Numbered from the stretch's first letter, positions 1 through 8,588 are shown. The stretch is 36,200 nucleotides of DNA from Acidobacteriota bacterium (GCA_003577105.1 QEUQ01000022.1:1-36200), one strand, 5' to 3'. The notes: generated from the sequence alone by a model not told the origin. Made by a program: numbers and translations.

Positions 1-1
1 C

Positions 2-106
2 GGCCAGATCGTCATGGCAGCAAGCGAGATCGAGTCCGCGTCGACTGGTGTCGCAGGCACAGCCGATGCGCTGCGCCGCCTTGCGTCATGGGGGGGTGGC
101 GTTTAG
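2..106 (+). CDS. C-terminal tail of an unidentified protein (partial)
   Basis: Frame 2 is open from the left edge to a TAG at 104-106 and encodes about 34 residues: an Ala/Ser/Thr-rich helical stretch (IESASTGVAGTADALRRLAS) followed by a Gly-rich end. The pattern resembles the coiled tail of a methyl-accepting or other helical signalling protein, but it is too short to identify. It meets the exonuclease gene tail to tail, with a 4-bp overlap at the stop codons. This could be chance coding; confidence is low. Confidence 0.3.
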   Translation, partial: GQIVMAASEIESASTGVAGTADALRRLASWGGGV

Positions 107-651
107 CGCGAGCGTCCGCCGCGCGCTGCAGCCAGCTGACGCCGTCGAGGGCTGTGTTCTGCTGAAGATGAGAGGCAGCAGTCCGACTCAAAGTGGGCCT
201 TCAAGAACCTCATGCCCGCGAGATCCTCTGCGTTGTACTTGAGCAGATCGTCGAGCGCCTCTTGATCACCCTTGGTATAGCGTTTCCAGAACTCGATTGC
301 GCTAAGGCCACTGAGGCCAGGCAGCTCCCTTTCAAATCCAAGCTCGTCTTCCAGTGCTTTTTGCCCACCCTTGAGCCCGTGCGCCCACCCGACTCGCATC
401 AGATCGCAAGATCGATACCGCTCGAGCAAGTCAACACCGGTAGCTGCAGCGATCTTCGGGATATCAAACTTCTCGCCGTTGAACGTATACATCACTCCGC
501 TCGCCGGCAGCGACGCGAGCAACTTCTTGCGAGTGACATCTTTTCCGTAGAGCTGCACGGGCCCAGTCTCGTCAGAATCGAACCCGATGACAGTAACCAG
601 GTCATAGCCATTAGTCTCGATGTCGAGATAGATCTCGTTTCGCTTGCCCAT
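103..651 (-). CDS. Ribonuclease H-like 3'-5' exonuclease domain protein (YprB-type)
   Basis: A small DEDD-superfamily nuclease, predicted to cut nucleic acid 3' to 5' with two metal ions. Visible motifs, in order, are YLDIETNG near the N-terminus (ExoI, with D and E ligands), [10 protein letters not shown] (ExoII, with N and D) and YNAEDLAGM near residue 150 (ExoIII, Y-x3-D, so DEDDy-like). This matches the RNase_H_2/YprB family of predicted exonucleases. The last 25 residues are Arg/Ala-rich and lie outside the domain. I chose ATG at 651 because a GAGAG-type ribosome site sits upstream at normal spacing; a GTG at 657 is the alternative. It is divergent from the glucokinase gene, separated by about 65 bp. 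The real substrate (RNA or DNA) cannot be read from sequence. Confidence 0.8.
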   Translation of the reverse strand: MGKRNEIYLDIETNGYDLVTVIGFDSDETGPVQLYGKDVTRKKLLASLPASGVMYTFNGEKFDIPKIAAATGVDLLERYRSCDLMRVGWAHGLKGGQKALEDELGFERELPGLSGLSAIEFWKRYTKGDQEALDDLLKYNAEDLAGMRFLKAHFESDCCLSSSAEHSPRRRQLAAARGGRSR

Positions 652-716
652 ATTCACTCTCTTCGTATAGCAACAAGTGCAGTATGAGACATCGGTATGA
701 CAAGTAAAGGAATGTG

Positions 717-1451
717 ATGTTGCTCGGGATTGATATTGGCGGATCGGGCGTCAAGGGAGCGCCCGTCAATGAGACCACGGGGGAGCTGACAGCTGAGCGA
801 CTGAGGATCCCGACGCCTAGCCCGGCAACTCCGGAGTCGGTGGCTGGAACCGTCGCAGAAATCGTCCACCACTTCGGCTGGAGCGGCCCCGTGGGCTGCA
901 CCTACCCAGGCGTCGTCGAGGGTGGCCGAATACTCACAGCGGCCAACGTCGACTCTGCCTGGATTGGCGTTGACGGCGCCGGACTTCTTAGTGATGCGAC
1001 CGGATGTCCGGCGGCACTCATCAATGACGCCGACGCCGCGGGCCTCGCCGAGATCGCTTTTGGCTCAGGACGCGCATCCGAGGGTGTGGTGATTCTGCTG
1101 ACCCTCGGAACCGGAGTGGGCAGCGCCCTCTTCACACATGGCCAGCTGGTGCCAAATACGGAATTCGGCCACCTCTACTTCCAGGGAGGAGCTGCGGAGA
1201 AGTTCGTCTCCGATGCCGTCCGCAAGAGCGAGGACCTGTCGTGGACCGAATGGGCGGCGCGGCTCAATGCGTATCTTGGATATATCGAGATCCTGCTCTG
1301 GCCCGAACTCATCATCCTCGGTGGAGGAGTCAGCAAGCGGCATGAGGAGTTCCTCGGCCTCCTCACTACACGTGCACGAGTGGTCGCCGCCGAGCTCCGC
1401 AACAACGCCGGAATTGTCGGCGCGGCGCTCGCAGCGGCTAGGGCCGGCTAG
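717..1451 (+). CDS. ppgK: Polyphosphate glucokinase, ROK family
   Basis: Phosphorylates glucose to glucose-6-phosphate using polyphosphate (and often ATP) in the cytoplasm. The N-terminal phosphate loop [12 protein letters not shown], the central catalytic region with DAD ([11 protein letters not shown]), and [12 protein letters not shown] followed by TEFGHL match actinobacterial PpgK. The length of 244 aa is slightly below the roughly 250-270 aa of characterised enzymes. The C-terminal [14 protein letters not shown] motif is also a ROK hallmark. ATG at 717 is chosen because AAAGGA lies 5 nt upstream; GTG at 714 is possible. PpgK is largely confined to Actinobacteria and a few other phyla, which supports the host assignment. 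No sugar transporter or other glycolytic gene is next to it. Confidence 0.87.
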   Translation: MLLGIDIGGSGVKGAPVNETTGELTAERLRIPTPSPATPESVAGTVAEIVHHFGWSGPVGCTYPGVVEGGRILTAANVDSAWIGVDGAGLLSDATGCPAALINDADAAGLAEIAFGSGRASEGVVILLTLGTGVGSALFTHGQLVPNTEFGHLYFQGGAAEKFVSDAVRKSEDLSWTEWAARLNAYLGYIEILLWPELIILGGGVSKRHEEFLGLLTTRARVVAAELRNNAGIVGAALAAARAG

Positions 1452-1496
1452 GCGCTCTCAGCCGCTCGGAACCCTAGGACTTGGCTCGAACTAGTC

Positions 1497-2168
1497 TCAC
1501 TTGTCGCGGCCACCCGGCTTGTACGGGATTATCGGAGGCGCTCCGGTGGTGCGCGGCTGATCCTCCTGAGAGTCAAAGGGGTCTGCCCCAAGCTCCATCG
1601 CCTGGTCACGGGGAAAGTTTCCCTCGTACTTGAGCTTTGGAACGTGGAGCGCACCGAGTGTCCAGACCCATCTGAGCGTGCCCGGGCGGCACAGCACGAC
1701 CAGAGACGCGATCGCGACAAGTGCAATGGGAATCGGCGTGAAACGCCCAGGGACTCCGCGAATCCATTCGGCAAAGTTGACGATGAAGTCGACGACCGGC
1801 AGCAGGATCGTTGAGACCATGACGCACCACCCGATCTTGACCGCCGGCCGCCCGCGCTCACCTGCTATCAGAGCCCATGCGCCGCCAATCCTGATCAAGT
1901 TGGCAAAAGAGGCGACGAATATCGCCGCCCAGAGGACCGTCGTGCCGGGGGGAGGCAGTAGCCGAAAGTCATCGCTCCAAGGCGGCGCAAACGCGTAGAA
2001 AGCACTGGCCACTGTGAGCAGTACGAGATAGAGAAGGCTCAATAGCATCCAGGTCCACGAGACCACTCGGATCCCGATATCAGCCTTCTCAACTAAGCGA
2101 ATACCCGGGACCGGCCGCGGCCCGCCCTCCCTTTTCCAAGCGACATTGGGTGTGCTGCCCGAGCTCAC
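1497..2168 (-). CDS. Four-helix membrane protein of unknown function
   Basis: A 223-aa integral membrane protein with about four hydrophobic segments (residues ~35-58, 78-95, 108-130, 143-160), a positively charged N-terminus, and a hydrophilic, Pro-rich C-terminal tail ending in KPGGRDK. The layout is reminiscent of the DUF4328 type, but I do not recognise a diagnostic motif. It starts with GTG at 2168, overlapping the UbiB stop codon as GTGA, so the two are translationally coupled and the protein is probably made with UbiB. It is the last gene of the minus-strand operon that begins with the two APH-like genes. Function is not assignable; the coupling suggests it may work with, or help localise, the UbiB kinase. 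Confidence 0.72.
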   Translation of the reverse strand: MSSGSTPNVAWKREGGPRPVPGIRLVEKADIGIRVVSWTWMLLSLLYLVLLTVASAFYAFAPPWSDDFRLLPPPGTTVLWAAIFVASFANLIRIGGAWALIAGERGRPAVKIGWCVMVSTILLPVVDFIVNFAEWIRGVPGRFTPIPIALVAIASLVVLCRPGTLRWVWTLGALHVPKLKYEGNFPRDQAMELGADPFDSQEDQPRTTGAPPIIPYKPGGRDK

Positions 2169-3529
2169 CCGGCTCTTCGGTTCAGCATCGCCCGGACACC
2201 CTCGTCGTTGGCAACGCGCTCATTTAACGCAACGAGAACGGGGTCGTCAGCATCAATAAAGGAGAGACCACCTGCTATTGCCGGAATCTTTCCAGGTATC
2301 ACGTTCACGAGGTCAAGAGATCCGTCGAGCATCTTCGCGACGCCCTCAAATGTAATCTCGGACAAGAAGAATCCTGTTAGTTCGGCGTCAAGGTAGATCC
2401 GGTGCCGGCGAAGAATCGTCATGATCTCCACGAGGCCCTTGCCAATCTCAAAATCCGAGAAGCTGATGTCCTGATACTTCTCGACGAGTGCATTGGTGTC
2501 GCGAATTGCATCTTCAATGCTCGGCGGCCGTACCTCGGCATTGTCGAGATAGGTATCAACAATCAATTCAGCATTCATGGTCATCATTGACATGTAGAGC
2601 CTTATGAACTTCTTCGCATAGTGCTCAGGAACTTCATGCACCAGACCCGTATCGAGCAACACGTAATTGCCCTCGTGATCGATGAGCATGTTGCCCGGGT
2701 GTAGGTCCGCGTGCACGAAGAAGTCTCTAAAGGCCATGGAGAGATAGATATCGATCATTCTCTCGGCCATGACAGCGGGATCAATCGGAGGGTTATCGAG
2801 GATATCGGAGAGCTTCTTGCCCTCAATGAACTCCATGGTTATCACGTTGGGCCCGCATAGCTCCTCATGGATGTGGGGCACACGCGCAAACTCGAAGTCC
2901 GAGAGATTCTCTTCGAACCTCTTGTTGTTGCGAACTTCGAGGGGGAAGTCGAGCTGTGCTTGAATCTTCTTTGCGAACTCCTTCGACATTCGAGTGAGCC
3001 CGATGTTGCTCATCCCGGGAAGTAGATCAACAAAGCGCGAGACCCCTGAAATGATTGAGAGGTCGCGCCGCATCGTGTTGGCGATACCGGGCCTGCGAAC
3101 CTTCACGGCAACAACCTCGCCATCCGCGAGCCTCGCCTTGTGGACTTGAGATACCGAGGCCCCAGCAATCGGCTCCTGCTCGAACTCGGCAAATACGTCT
3201 TCGAGCGGGCAACCTAGGTCTGACTCAACCGCCGTGCGGACGGCGGTGAAACCAAATGGCGGAACTTGATCCTGAAGAGTCTGAAGCTCCTCAATCATCC
3301 AGGCCGGTAGGACATCGGGGCGCGCGGAAAGGATCTGCCCGATCTTGATGAAAGTTGCTCCGAGGTTCTTGAAGAAGTCAGTGAAACAGCGTCCGCCGAG
3401 GGCCTGAATTCGCACCTTTGCGTCCTTCGGCGCGGTCATCAAGTACCAGACGGAGACCCCAACAAACCTCGCGGACTGCCAAACCGCCTCAGAGCAAACC
3501 GAGAGGAATCGAAGCGCCGTGTAGAGCAT
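2165..3529 (-). CDS. ABC1/AarF/UbiB family atypical kinase-ATPase
   Basis: A 454-aa member of the UbiB/ADCK family. Characterised members support quinone and lipid biosynthesis or trafficking; actinobacterial members are mostly uncharacterised. Visible are the family-specific N-terminal KxGQ motif (FIKIGQILSARPDVLP), an Ala-rich nucleotide loop (IAGASVSQVH), the VAVKV lysine, and the catalytic loop HADLHPGNMLI. The metal-binding DFG motif reads DTG (VLLDTGLVHEV), a change at its middle residue. The C-terminal membrane helices often found in this family are not evident. ATG at 3529 is 2 nt from the stop of the upstream APH-like gene, and its own stop overlaps the downstream membrane protein. 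The operon therefore contains three proteins of the protein-kinase-like fold. Family assignment is secure; substrate is unknown. Confidence 0.88.
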   Translation of the reverse strand: MLYTALRFLSVCSEAVWQSARFVGVSVWYLMTAPKDAKVRIQALGGRCFTDFFKNLGATFIKIGQILSARPDVLPAWMIEELQTLQDQVPPFGFTAVRTAVESDLGCPLEDVFAEFEQEPIAGASVSQVHKARLADGEVVAVKVRRPGIANTMRRDLSIISGVSRFVDLLPGMSNIGLTRMSKEFAKKIQAQLDFPLEVRNNKRFEENLSDFEFARVPHIHEELCGPNVITMEFIEGKKLSDILDNPPIDPAVMAERMIDIYLSMAFRDFFVHADLHPGNMLIDHEGNYVLLDTGLVHEVPEHYAKKFIRLYMSMMTMNAELIVDTYLDNAEVRPPSIEDAIRDTNALVEKYQDISFSDFEIGKGLVEIMTILRRHRIYLDAELTGFFLSEITFEGVAKMLDGSLDLVNVIPGKIPAIAGGLSFIDADDPVLVALNERVANDEGVRAMLNRRAG

Positions 3530-3531
3530 GT

Positions 3532-4371
3532 CTAGACCTTAGAAGCAGCGTTTCGGAACGCTTCGAGCGCCCTCAGCGCCTCCTCGTTCATCTTCTCGGC
3601 AAGGTCGGGGCTTTGTTCGGCCAAGCCCGGAAGGTTCGGAACGTCGTAGGCGAGAAACCACAGCAAACGAGCTGAGTCAAGGCCAGCGAAAAAGACAGAC
3701 TTGTCAAGCTCAGTCTGGCGCGCCTCGAGATATGCATTTATTTGAGTCAAACGGTCAATTGGGCGGCCTACATGGAAGGGCGCTTGGTCTAGCCAGCTCG
3801 CCAAGTCTGCAGCCGCCGGACCAATCGAGGCTTGCGTCCAGTCGAGCCAAAAGATCTCACCGCCTGAACGCCGGAGGTGAAATGGCCAAGGGTCGCCATG
3901 GAGCAACGTCTGGGGACCTAGACGAAGAACGTCAATAAGCGGAGCGGGGTTCTTCAGAATCTCGCCAAGTTCGCCCGGAAGGACCCAGCCAGACGCCCGG
4001 GCATCTGACATGAGTTCGTTGAGATCCCGCCCCAACGGCCTTCGGATGACCGGGGACTCCAGCGCAGCTGACTCCTCGAAATGATCATGCATGGCCGCCA
4101 GCTGCTCAAGAGCCGCTACCAAGTCCTCGTCGGACCATTCCGTCCCTGCGTCTTTGATCTCTTCCTCGACAATCCATGAGATATCCCAGTCAATTACATG
4201 GGGTACAGGCATAGGAAGGCTCTCGAGGGTCAGCGCCATTCGCTCCCGCTCGATTGAGTCAGGAAGACCGACCTTCGCGACGTATCCGTTGCCTGCATAG
4301 GCGCGCGGATCTCCAAACCCGTCTAACTCAACGGGATCTGTGCCGACGTATTCGGCCACTTCAGGAATCAT
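3532..4371 (-). CDS. APH-like phosphotransferase with altered catalytic loop
   Basis: A 279-aa aminoglycoside-phosphotransferase/choline-kinase-like protein, paralogous to the gene just upstream. The N-lobe contains GNGYVAKVG (nucleotide-binding lysine region) and a conserved acidic segment. The catalytic loop reads HGDPWPFHLRR; in the canonical HGDxxxxN pattern the metal-binding Asn is here His, whereas the paralog keeps Asn. The DFG-equivalent Asp is present (FWLDWTQAS). This suggests either altered chemistry or a pseudokinase partner. The start is ATG at 4371, which aligns with the paralog's start; no clear ribosome site is seen. The stop is 2 nt before UbiB, so the two are tightly linked. 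This is not evidence for antibiotic resistance, since the family phosphorylates many small molecules. Confidence 0.8.
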   Translation of the reverse strand: MIPEVAEYVGTDPVELDGFGDPRAYAGNGYVAKVGLPDSIERERMALTLESLPMPVPHVIDWDISWIVEEEIKDAGTEWSDEDLVAALEQLAAMHDHFEESAALESPVIRRPLGRDLNELMSDARASGWVLPGELGEILKNPAPLIDVLRLGPQTLLHGDPWPFHLRRSGGEIFWLDWTQASIGPAAADLASWLDQAPFHVGRPIDRLTQINAYLEARQTELDKSVFFAGLDSARLLWFLAYDVPNLPGLAEQSPDLAEKMNEEALRALEAFRNAASKV

Positions 4372-4470
4372 TCGCGCAACGATGTGTGCTCTCTAGCAGG
4401 CCACTGGTAGTTGTGAAATCGCCGTAAACAATACGGGCAAATGGCCTTTGGGTGCAGTTCGGAGAGGTTC

Positions 4471-5313
4471 CTAACCCCTCACCGCGGCCAGCGCCCGCTC
4501 GGCCTCACGCACCATGGTCTCGGCAAGGGCAGCGCTTTCATCGGCCAGCGACGAGAGGTTGGGCGCGTCGAAAGCCAAGAACCAAGCCACTCGGGCTGCA
4601 TCGAGGGCTCTTGCGAAAGCTCCGGCGTCAACTTCCTTGCTGCGGGCCTCTAGGTAGGCATCGATGTGAGCTCTGCGGTCGATAGTCCTGCCAATTGCAA
4701 AGGGGGTCTGGTCGAGCCAGCTCGCCAGGTCGGCGACGGCCGGCGCAGCGGAGGCCTGGGTCCAGTCGATCCAGACGATTCCCTGGGGATCTCGAAGCAT
4801 GTTGTGTGGCCACGGATCGCCGTGGGTCAGAGTCAAGGGCAACTGGTCCAATGCCTCGGTCAGGACTGCCGGATCCTCCAACACCTCGATGAGCTCGTTT
4901 GAGAGATGCGCGGCGACGGAGGCTGTCTCTCGGAACAACCGACCCAGGTCACGGCTGAACGGCTTGCGAAGGACAGGCGATGTCAAGACGATCGCGTCCT
5001 CAAACTCGTCGTGCAATCGCGCCATTTGCCTTACTGCTTCGATGAGCTCTTCGTCGGACCACCGGCCTCGATCAAACTCGACCTCATCCATGACCAGCCA
5101 ATTGACGCCCCAATCAACTAGGTGAGGAGTGGTTACGGGCAGCTCACCAGCCTGACCGGATATCACAAAGGATTCGCGCTCTATCAGCTCCGGGGACGCA
5201 ATCTTGGCGACCTTGGAGTTGCCAAAGAGCAACACAGCGTCTGCCGTGCTCTCAAGAATGCGCGGGTCATCGCCCACGTACCGGAGCGCCTCTTCCGGGA
5301 ATGGCTGCTTCAT
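4471..5313 (-). CDS. APH-like small-molecule phosphotransferase
   Basis: A 280-aa kinase-fold protein and the first gene of the minus-strand operon. It shares the overall layout and many segments with the following paralog: SVSPVL/RKPFSRDLG-type linker, HGDPWP, IDWTQAS, ADLASWLDQ and a closing Ala/Glu-rich helix. Here the catalytic loop is intact, HGDPWPHNMLRD, with Asp and Asn, and IDW supplies the second metal-binding Asp. I placed the start at ATG 5313 (MKQPFPEEALRYVGDD) because it aligns with the paralog's start and a GAGG sequence lies just upstream; an in-frame extension to 5433 is Arg-rich and looks non-coding. The gap to the next gene is about 100 bp. The physiological substrate is unknown; linkage to UbiB hints at lipid or quinone metabolism, which is inference only. 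Confidence 0.8.
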   Translation of the reverse strand: MKQPFPEEALRYVGDDPRILESTADAVLLFGNSKVAKIASPELIERESFVISGQAGELPVTTPHLVDWGVNWLVMDEVEFDRGRWSDEELIEAVRQMARLHDEFEDAIVLTSPVLRKPFSRDLGRLFRETASVAAHLSNELIEVLEDPAVLTEALDQLPLTLTHGDPWPHNMLRDPQGIVWIDWTQASAAPAVADLASWLDQTPFAIGRTIDRRAHIDAYLEARSKEVDAGAFARALDAARVAWFLAFDAPNLSSLADESAALAETMVREAERALAAVRG

Positions 5314-5416
5314 GCCCTCAATTGTCGCAATTTCCGCACCACGGTCGCGGAATCCGTCAGTCGCGCCGAGTCGAGATCGGCGCCGAGTCCGCGTGCTTTG
5401 CCTTGTTGATACGCTT

Positions 5417-5435
5417 GGGTGATCGTCTATCACCC
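5417..5435. promoter_or_regulatory. Perfect 7-bp inverted repeat, candidate operator
   Basis: GGGTGAT and ATCACCC are exact reverse complements separated by CGTCT, forming a 19-bp dyad. It lies between the divergent APH/UbiB operon (start 5313) and the histidine kinase gene (start 5538), where a regulator could control either or both. A second exact 10-bp palindrome, TCGGCGCCGA, is at 5377-5386. No cognate regulator is evident. Confidence 0.4.
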
Positions 5436-5537
5436 GTGCGTGACTGAAGCGGGGCGATACCTACGTCGACAAACCAACCACGACAACTCCGGGATACGGA
5501 TCACGCGTGGCGCAGCCTCCTGACTACCCTCCTCGAG

Positions 5538-6959
5538 ATGGCGCCGGAGACGCTTGACGTCACATCCCTCATCCACAAGCTGGTTGACGTTGCGCGGGTG
5601 CTAACCGGCGCTAGGTATGGGGCCCTGCGCCTCATCGACGAAGGCGGCGAAGAATCAGATTTCATCTTCACGGGGTTCGGAGAAGACCAGCTCGCGGCGG
5701 AACGGCAACAGTTCTTCTTCTCGAGTGAAGAGCCCCAGAGCGAAAACAAGAAGCCTGGAGTGATCTCGGTTCCGATTCGCCGGAGCGAGCGCCTGTTCGG
5801 AACCATCTATCTTGCCAGCAAAGCGGATGGCGGTACCTTCGATACCCGCGACTCCGAACTACTAGAGCTTCTCGCGGCCATCGCAGAGGCGGCCGTAGAG
5901 CGCGCAAGCCTTGGCGCCGAGCATCTTCGCCGAAAGCGAATGGTCGAGGGGATTACCGCCCTGACGCGAGCGGTGATAGAGGATCCCGACGAAGAGGCCA
6001 TACAGGACATCACCTGCGAGCAAGCGCGTGAAATCCACGATGCAGACATGGCGATCGCGGCCTTAGCAAGGTCGGTCCAGGGCGAATTCCGAGTGGTCCG
6101 CTGCGAACGCGAGCTGGGTCTATTCGTAGAGAGTGAATCGATGGCTCATGTGACCCCAAGGGTGGAATCCGGTGGTCACAGCTACTTCTCGCCGATCGTC
6201 GCCGACGGCCGTGGCATCGGCTCGATCACGATCATTAATCAGCCTGGGAGCAGAGAACTCGACCACTTCGACCGCGAGATACTCCAGACCTTTGCCGACA
6301 GGGCCGCCCTAACGATCGAATTCACCCGGCTAAGAAAGGAGCTCTCGCGAATCGCCGTCTATGAGGAGCGCGAAAGAATTGCGCGCGACCTCCATGACAC
6401 GGTCATTCAAGAGCTGTTCGCCGCTGGGATCGGGGTTGAAGCGATCATTCCCACAGTGGGGTCGGAGGCTGCCAAGAAACTGCATGAGACTGTTGATGCG
6501 CTTGACACCGCAATTGCAGATCTCAGAGGTCTCATATTCAGACTCGAAACCGATCCCCGCGACGGCGTCGGGCTGAGAGGCGTCGTTAACTCCGTAGCTA
6601 CGGAGCAAGCGAACGTTCTCGGATTCACGCCGAAGGTGAGCCTCTCGGGACCGATCGATTCAGTTCGATCCGATGTAATACGTGCAGACATCGCGGCCGT
6701 GACCCGTGAAGCTCTCTCCAATGTCGCCCGCCACGCGAACGCAACTGAGGCTGCCGTCTACCTCGACGTTACGGGCAGTGAAATCATCCTCAGGGTTGAG
6801 GACAATGGCTCTGGTTCCGACGAATATGTGCGCGCTGACGGCCATGGCACCGAGAACTTTCATGACCGAGCGAGATCTCACGGCGGTAGCGCGACCATAG
6901 GTTCCGCTGACGGATGCGGCACGGTTGTCGAGTGGCGGATTCCCTGGAAGTTGACCTAA
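5538..6959 (+). CDS. GAF-domain sensor histidine kinase (DevS/NarX-type, HisKA_3)
   Basis: A cytoplasmic 473-aa sensor kinase. Residues ~10-130 form a GAF domain (ARVLTGARYGALRLIDEGG) and ~145-270 a second, more divergent GAF-like region. The dimerisation/phosphoacceptor motif ERERIARDLHDTVIQELF carries His at about residue 286, followed by the HATPase domain with NVARHAN (Asn ~395), VEDNGSG and a GHGTENFHDRA glycine-rich lid. The order matches actinobacterial DevS/DosS-type kinases of the NarL group. No response regulator lies nearby, so it is an orphan here. No haem-binding residue can be assigned by eye, so its signal is unknown. The ATG lies 7 nt after TACCCT (a TANNNT -10-like box) with no ribosome site, so the mRNA may be leaderless. 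No transmembrane segment is visible. Confidence 0.88.
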   Translation: MAPETLDVTSLIHKLVDVARVLTGARYGALRLIDEGGEESDFIFTGFGEDQLAAERQQFFFSSEEPQSENKKPGVISVPIRRSERLFGTIYLASKADGGTFDTRDSELLELLAAIAEAAVERASLGAEHLRRKRMVEGITALTRAVIEDPDEEAIQDITCEQAREIHDADMAIAALARSVQGEFRVVRCERELGLFVESESMAHVTPRVESGGHSYFSPIVADGRGIGSITIINQPGSRELDHFDREILQTFADRAALTIEFTRLRKELSRIAVYEERERIARDLHDTVIQELFAAGIGVEAIIPTVGSEAAKKLHETVDALDTAIADLRGLIFRLETDPRDGVGLRGVVNSVATEQANVLGFTPKVSLSGPIDSVRSDVIRADIAAVTREALSNVARHANATEAAVYLDVTGSEIILRVEDNGSGSDEYVRADGHGTENFHDRARSHGGSATIGSADGCGTVVEWRIPWKLT

Positions 6960-6967
6960 GGGCCTCT

Positions 6968-7015
6968 CAGCGCCACAGCGCCACAGCGCCACAGCGCCAC
7001 AGCGCCACAGCGCCA
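6968..7015. repeat. Six perfect copies of an 8-bp tandem repeat
   Basis: CAGCGCCA is repeated six times without mismatch (48 bp). It starts 8 bp after the histidine kinase stop codon and fills the gap between two convergent genes. A perfect short tandem array like this is prone to slippage and should vary between strains. It might also hamper read-through transcription, but it has no inverted symmetry. Confidence 0.95.
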
Positions 7016-7049
7016 ATCGACGCTATGGCATCACGCTATTTCGGCTTCG

Positions 7050-8588
7050 TCAGGCAATACCCAGCACTGTTGTGCCGCCGTTGACAAGCGTCCCGATTCC
7101 GGGATCGAACTGGAAGTACATGGGGCGCTCGGCAACGATCGGCTGGGTCGAAGTGAGCTTGACCGAAACGTTCGTTGGGATTGCCACACTCTGGGACGCA
7201 AAATACTCGCTGACATTGAAGGTGAATCGCCGGCCGGCCTGCACCACCTGGACAGGGGGATTCGGTACGACGACCGGCGCACCGGCGTCATCTTGAACGG
7301 TCAACTCAATCGTGACATTCGCGTTGGTCCCGCCTGGGTTAGACATCGTCAGGTACTCGACGAAGCCAGGGCGCACTGCCCCCTCAGCGAAATACTGCGT
7401 GGTCAACGGAGCTGGGGCTCCCGCGACGGTGGTCCCGTCGTTGACTAGCGCTCCCAGATTCGGATTCGCGCTGAAGTACATGGGCCGTTCAGCAACTAGC
7501 GGCTGATCGGACTGGATCCGTACCGCCAGATTGACCGGGGTGGGCACGCTCTTTGAGCGTAGATAGTCATTGACGTTGAACGTGATTCTGCTGTTCGCCA
7601 GTATCGGAGGATCAGCCCCGCCAAAATGCTTGGGCGGAATATCAACGCCAACGCCGAAGTCATCTGCGGCCTGGAAGGAAATGGTCACGTCATTGGCTGA
7701 CAGCGATCCTGGATTCTGAATCGTCAGATACTCCATGTAACCAGGGCGAACAGTGCCTTCTGCGAAATAGAGATCGGTAATCGGGGTCGTCGGGCCAACC
7801 ACGGTGGTGCCGCCATTGACGAGGGTTCCGATTCCGGGGTCAAACTGGAAATACATGGGCCTCTCCGCGACTATCGGATGGACCGAAGAGACCTTTGTGC
7901 TGACGTTGACCGGGTAGTTGATACCTCTGCTCGCCACGTATTGGCTCACGTTGAAGGTATAACGAGAGTTCGCTAGGACTGTCACGTTGAACGGCGTGAT
8001 CGGAACAATCGAGCCGTCATCCTTGGCCGCCTGGAAGGTGATGGTGGTGAAGCTGTCGGACGGATTCGGATTCTGAATTGACAGGTACTCAACGAAACCC
8101 GGTCGAACTGTTCCCTCGGCAAAATAGAAATCGTTGTCCGGAAATGGCTGACCGACAACATCGGTACCGCCGTTCACGACAACTCCGAGATTGGGATTCG
8201 AATTGAAGTACATCGGGCGCTCGATCCGGGTATCACCTGTAGCGGTAACAAGCGCACTGATGTTGATCGGAAGTGGCACGGAATTCGCAGCCAGCCAGTC
8301 ATTCACGTTGAACGTGACTCTGGTGTTCGCGGCGACACCGGCATAGACCTTTGACGGAACGGCGATTCCGACGCCGGCGTCTGTCGAGGCCTGGAAGCTA
8401 ATCGTGATGGTCTGAGGCCCCGACAGCGACATGATCGTCAAGTACTCGACCCACCCAGACCGGACCGTCCCCTCGGCGAAATACCATGTGGTGGCAGCTG
8501 AAGCATGTGGTGCCGGCAGCAAAGCAAGCAGCAATATCGTCGCAGCGACCGCGACGCACCTCGCAAGACGCGCTCGGGCGGATGTCAT
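7050..8588 (-). CDS. Secreted protein with four ~118-residue YFAEG repeats
   Basis: 512 aa, with a Sec signal peptide (basic N-terminus, hydrophobic ~12-24, cleavage probably after HASA at ~31). The rest is four tandem units, roughly 33-152, 153-271, 272-396 and 397-512. Each opens with YFAEGTVRPGFVEYLTIQNP, contains a beta-rich middle and a TFNV motif, and closes with ERPMYF and NGGTTV. Each unit is probably a beta-sandwich; proteins of this kind occur in Actinobacteria and are unstudied to my knowledge. No transmembrane anchor or sorting signal is visible, so it is likely released or held non-covalently. GGGAGG lies 6 nt before the ATG. A TATGCT box at 8631-8636 on this strand could be its -10 element. 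It is divergent from the Ser/Thr kinase gene across a strong inverted repeat. Confidence 0.82.
   Translation of the reverse strand: MTSARARLARCVAVAATILLLALLPAPHASAATTWYFAEGTVRSGWVEYLTIMSLSGPQTITISFQASTDAGVGIAVPSKVYAGVAANTRVTFNVNDWLAANSVPLPINISALVTATGDTRIERPMYFNSNPNLGVVVNGGTDVVGQPFPDNDFYFAEGTVRPGFVEYLSIQNPNPSDSFTTITFQAAKDDGSIVPITPFNVTVLANSRYTFNVSQYVASRGINYPVNVSTKVSSVHPIVAERPMYFQFDPGIGTLVNGGTTVVGPTTPITDLYFAEGTVRPGYMEYLTIQNPGSLSANDVTISFQAADDFGVGVDIPPKHFGGADPPILANSRITFNVNDYLRSKSVPTPVNLAVRIQSDQPLVAERPMYFSANPNLGALVNDGTTVAGAPAPLTTQYFAEGAVRPGFVEYLTMSNPGGTNANVTIELTVQDDAGAPVVVPNPPVQVVQAGRRFTFNVSEYFASQSVAIPTNVSVKLTSTQPIVAERPMYFQFDPGIGTLVNGGTTVLGIA

Noticed and set aside
3532-5313. The two APH-like genes as aminoglycoside-resistance genes
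   Set aside because: The fold is shared by many small-molecule kinases, one copy lacks the catalytic Asn, and the operon context is UbiB and a membrane protein, not resistance.
4471-5433. Longer start for the first APH-like gene at 5433
   Set aside because: The extra 40 residues are Arg/Thr-rich, overlap a dyad and do not align with the paralog, which starts at the equivalent of 5313.
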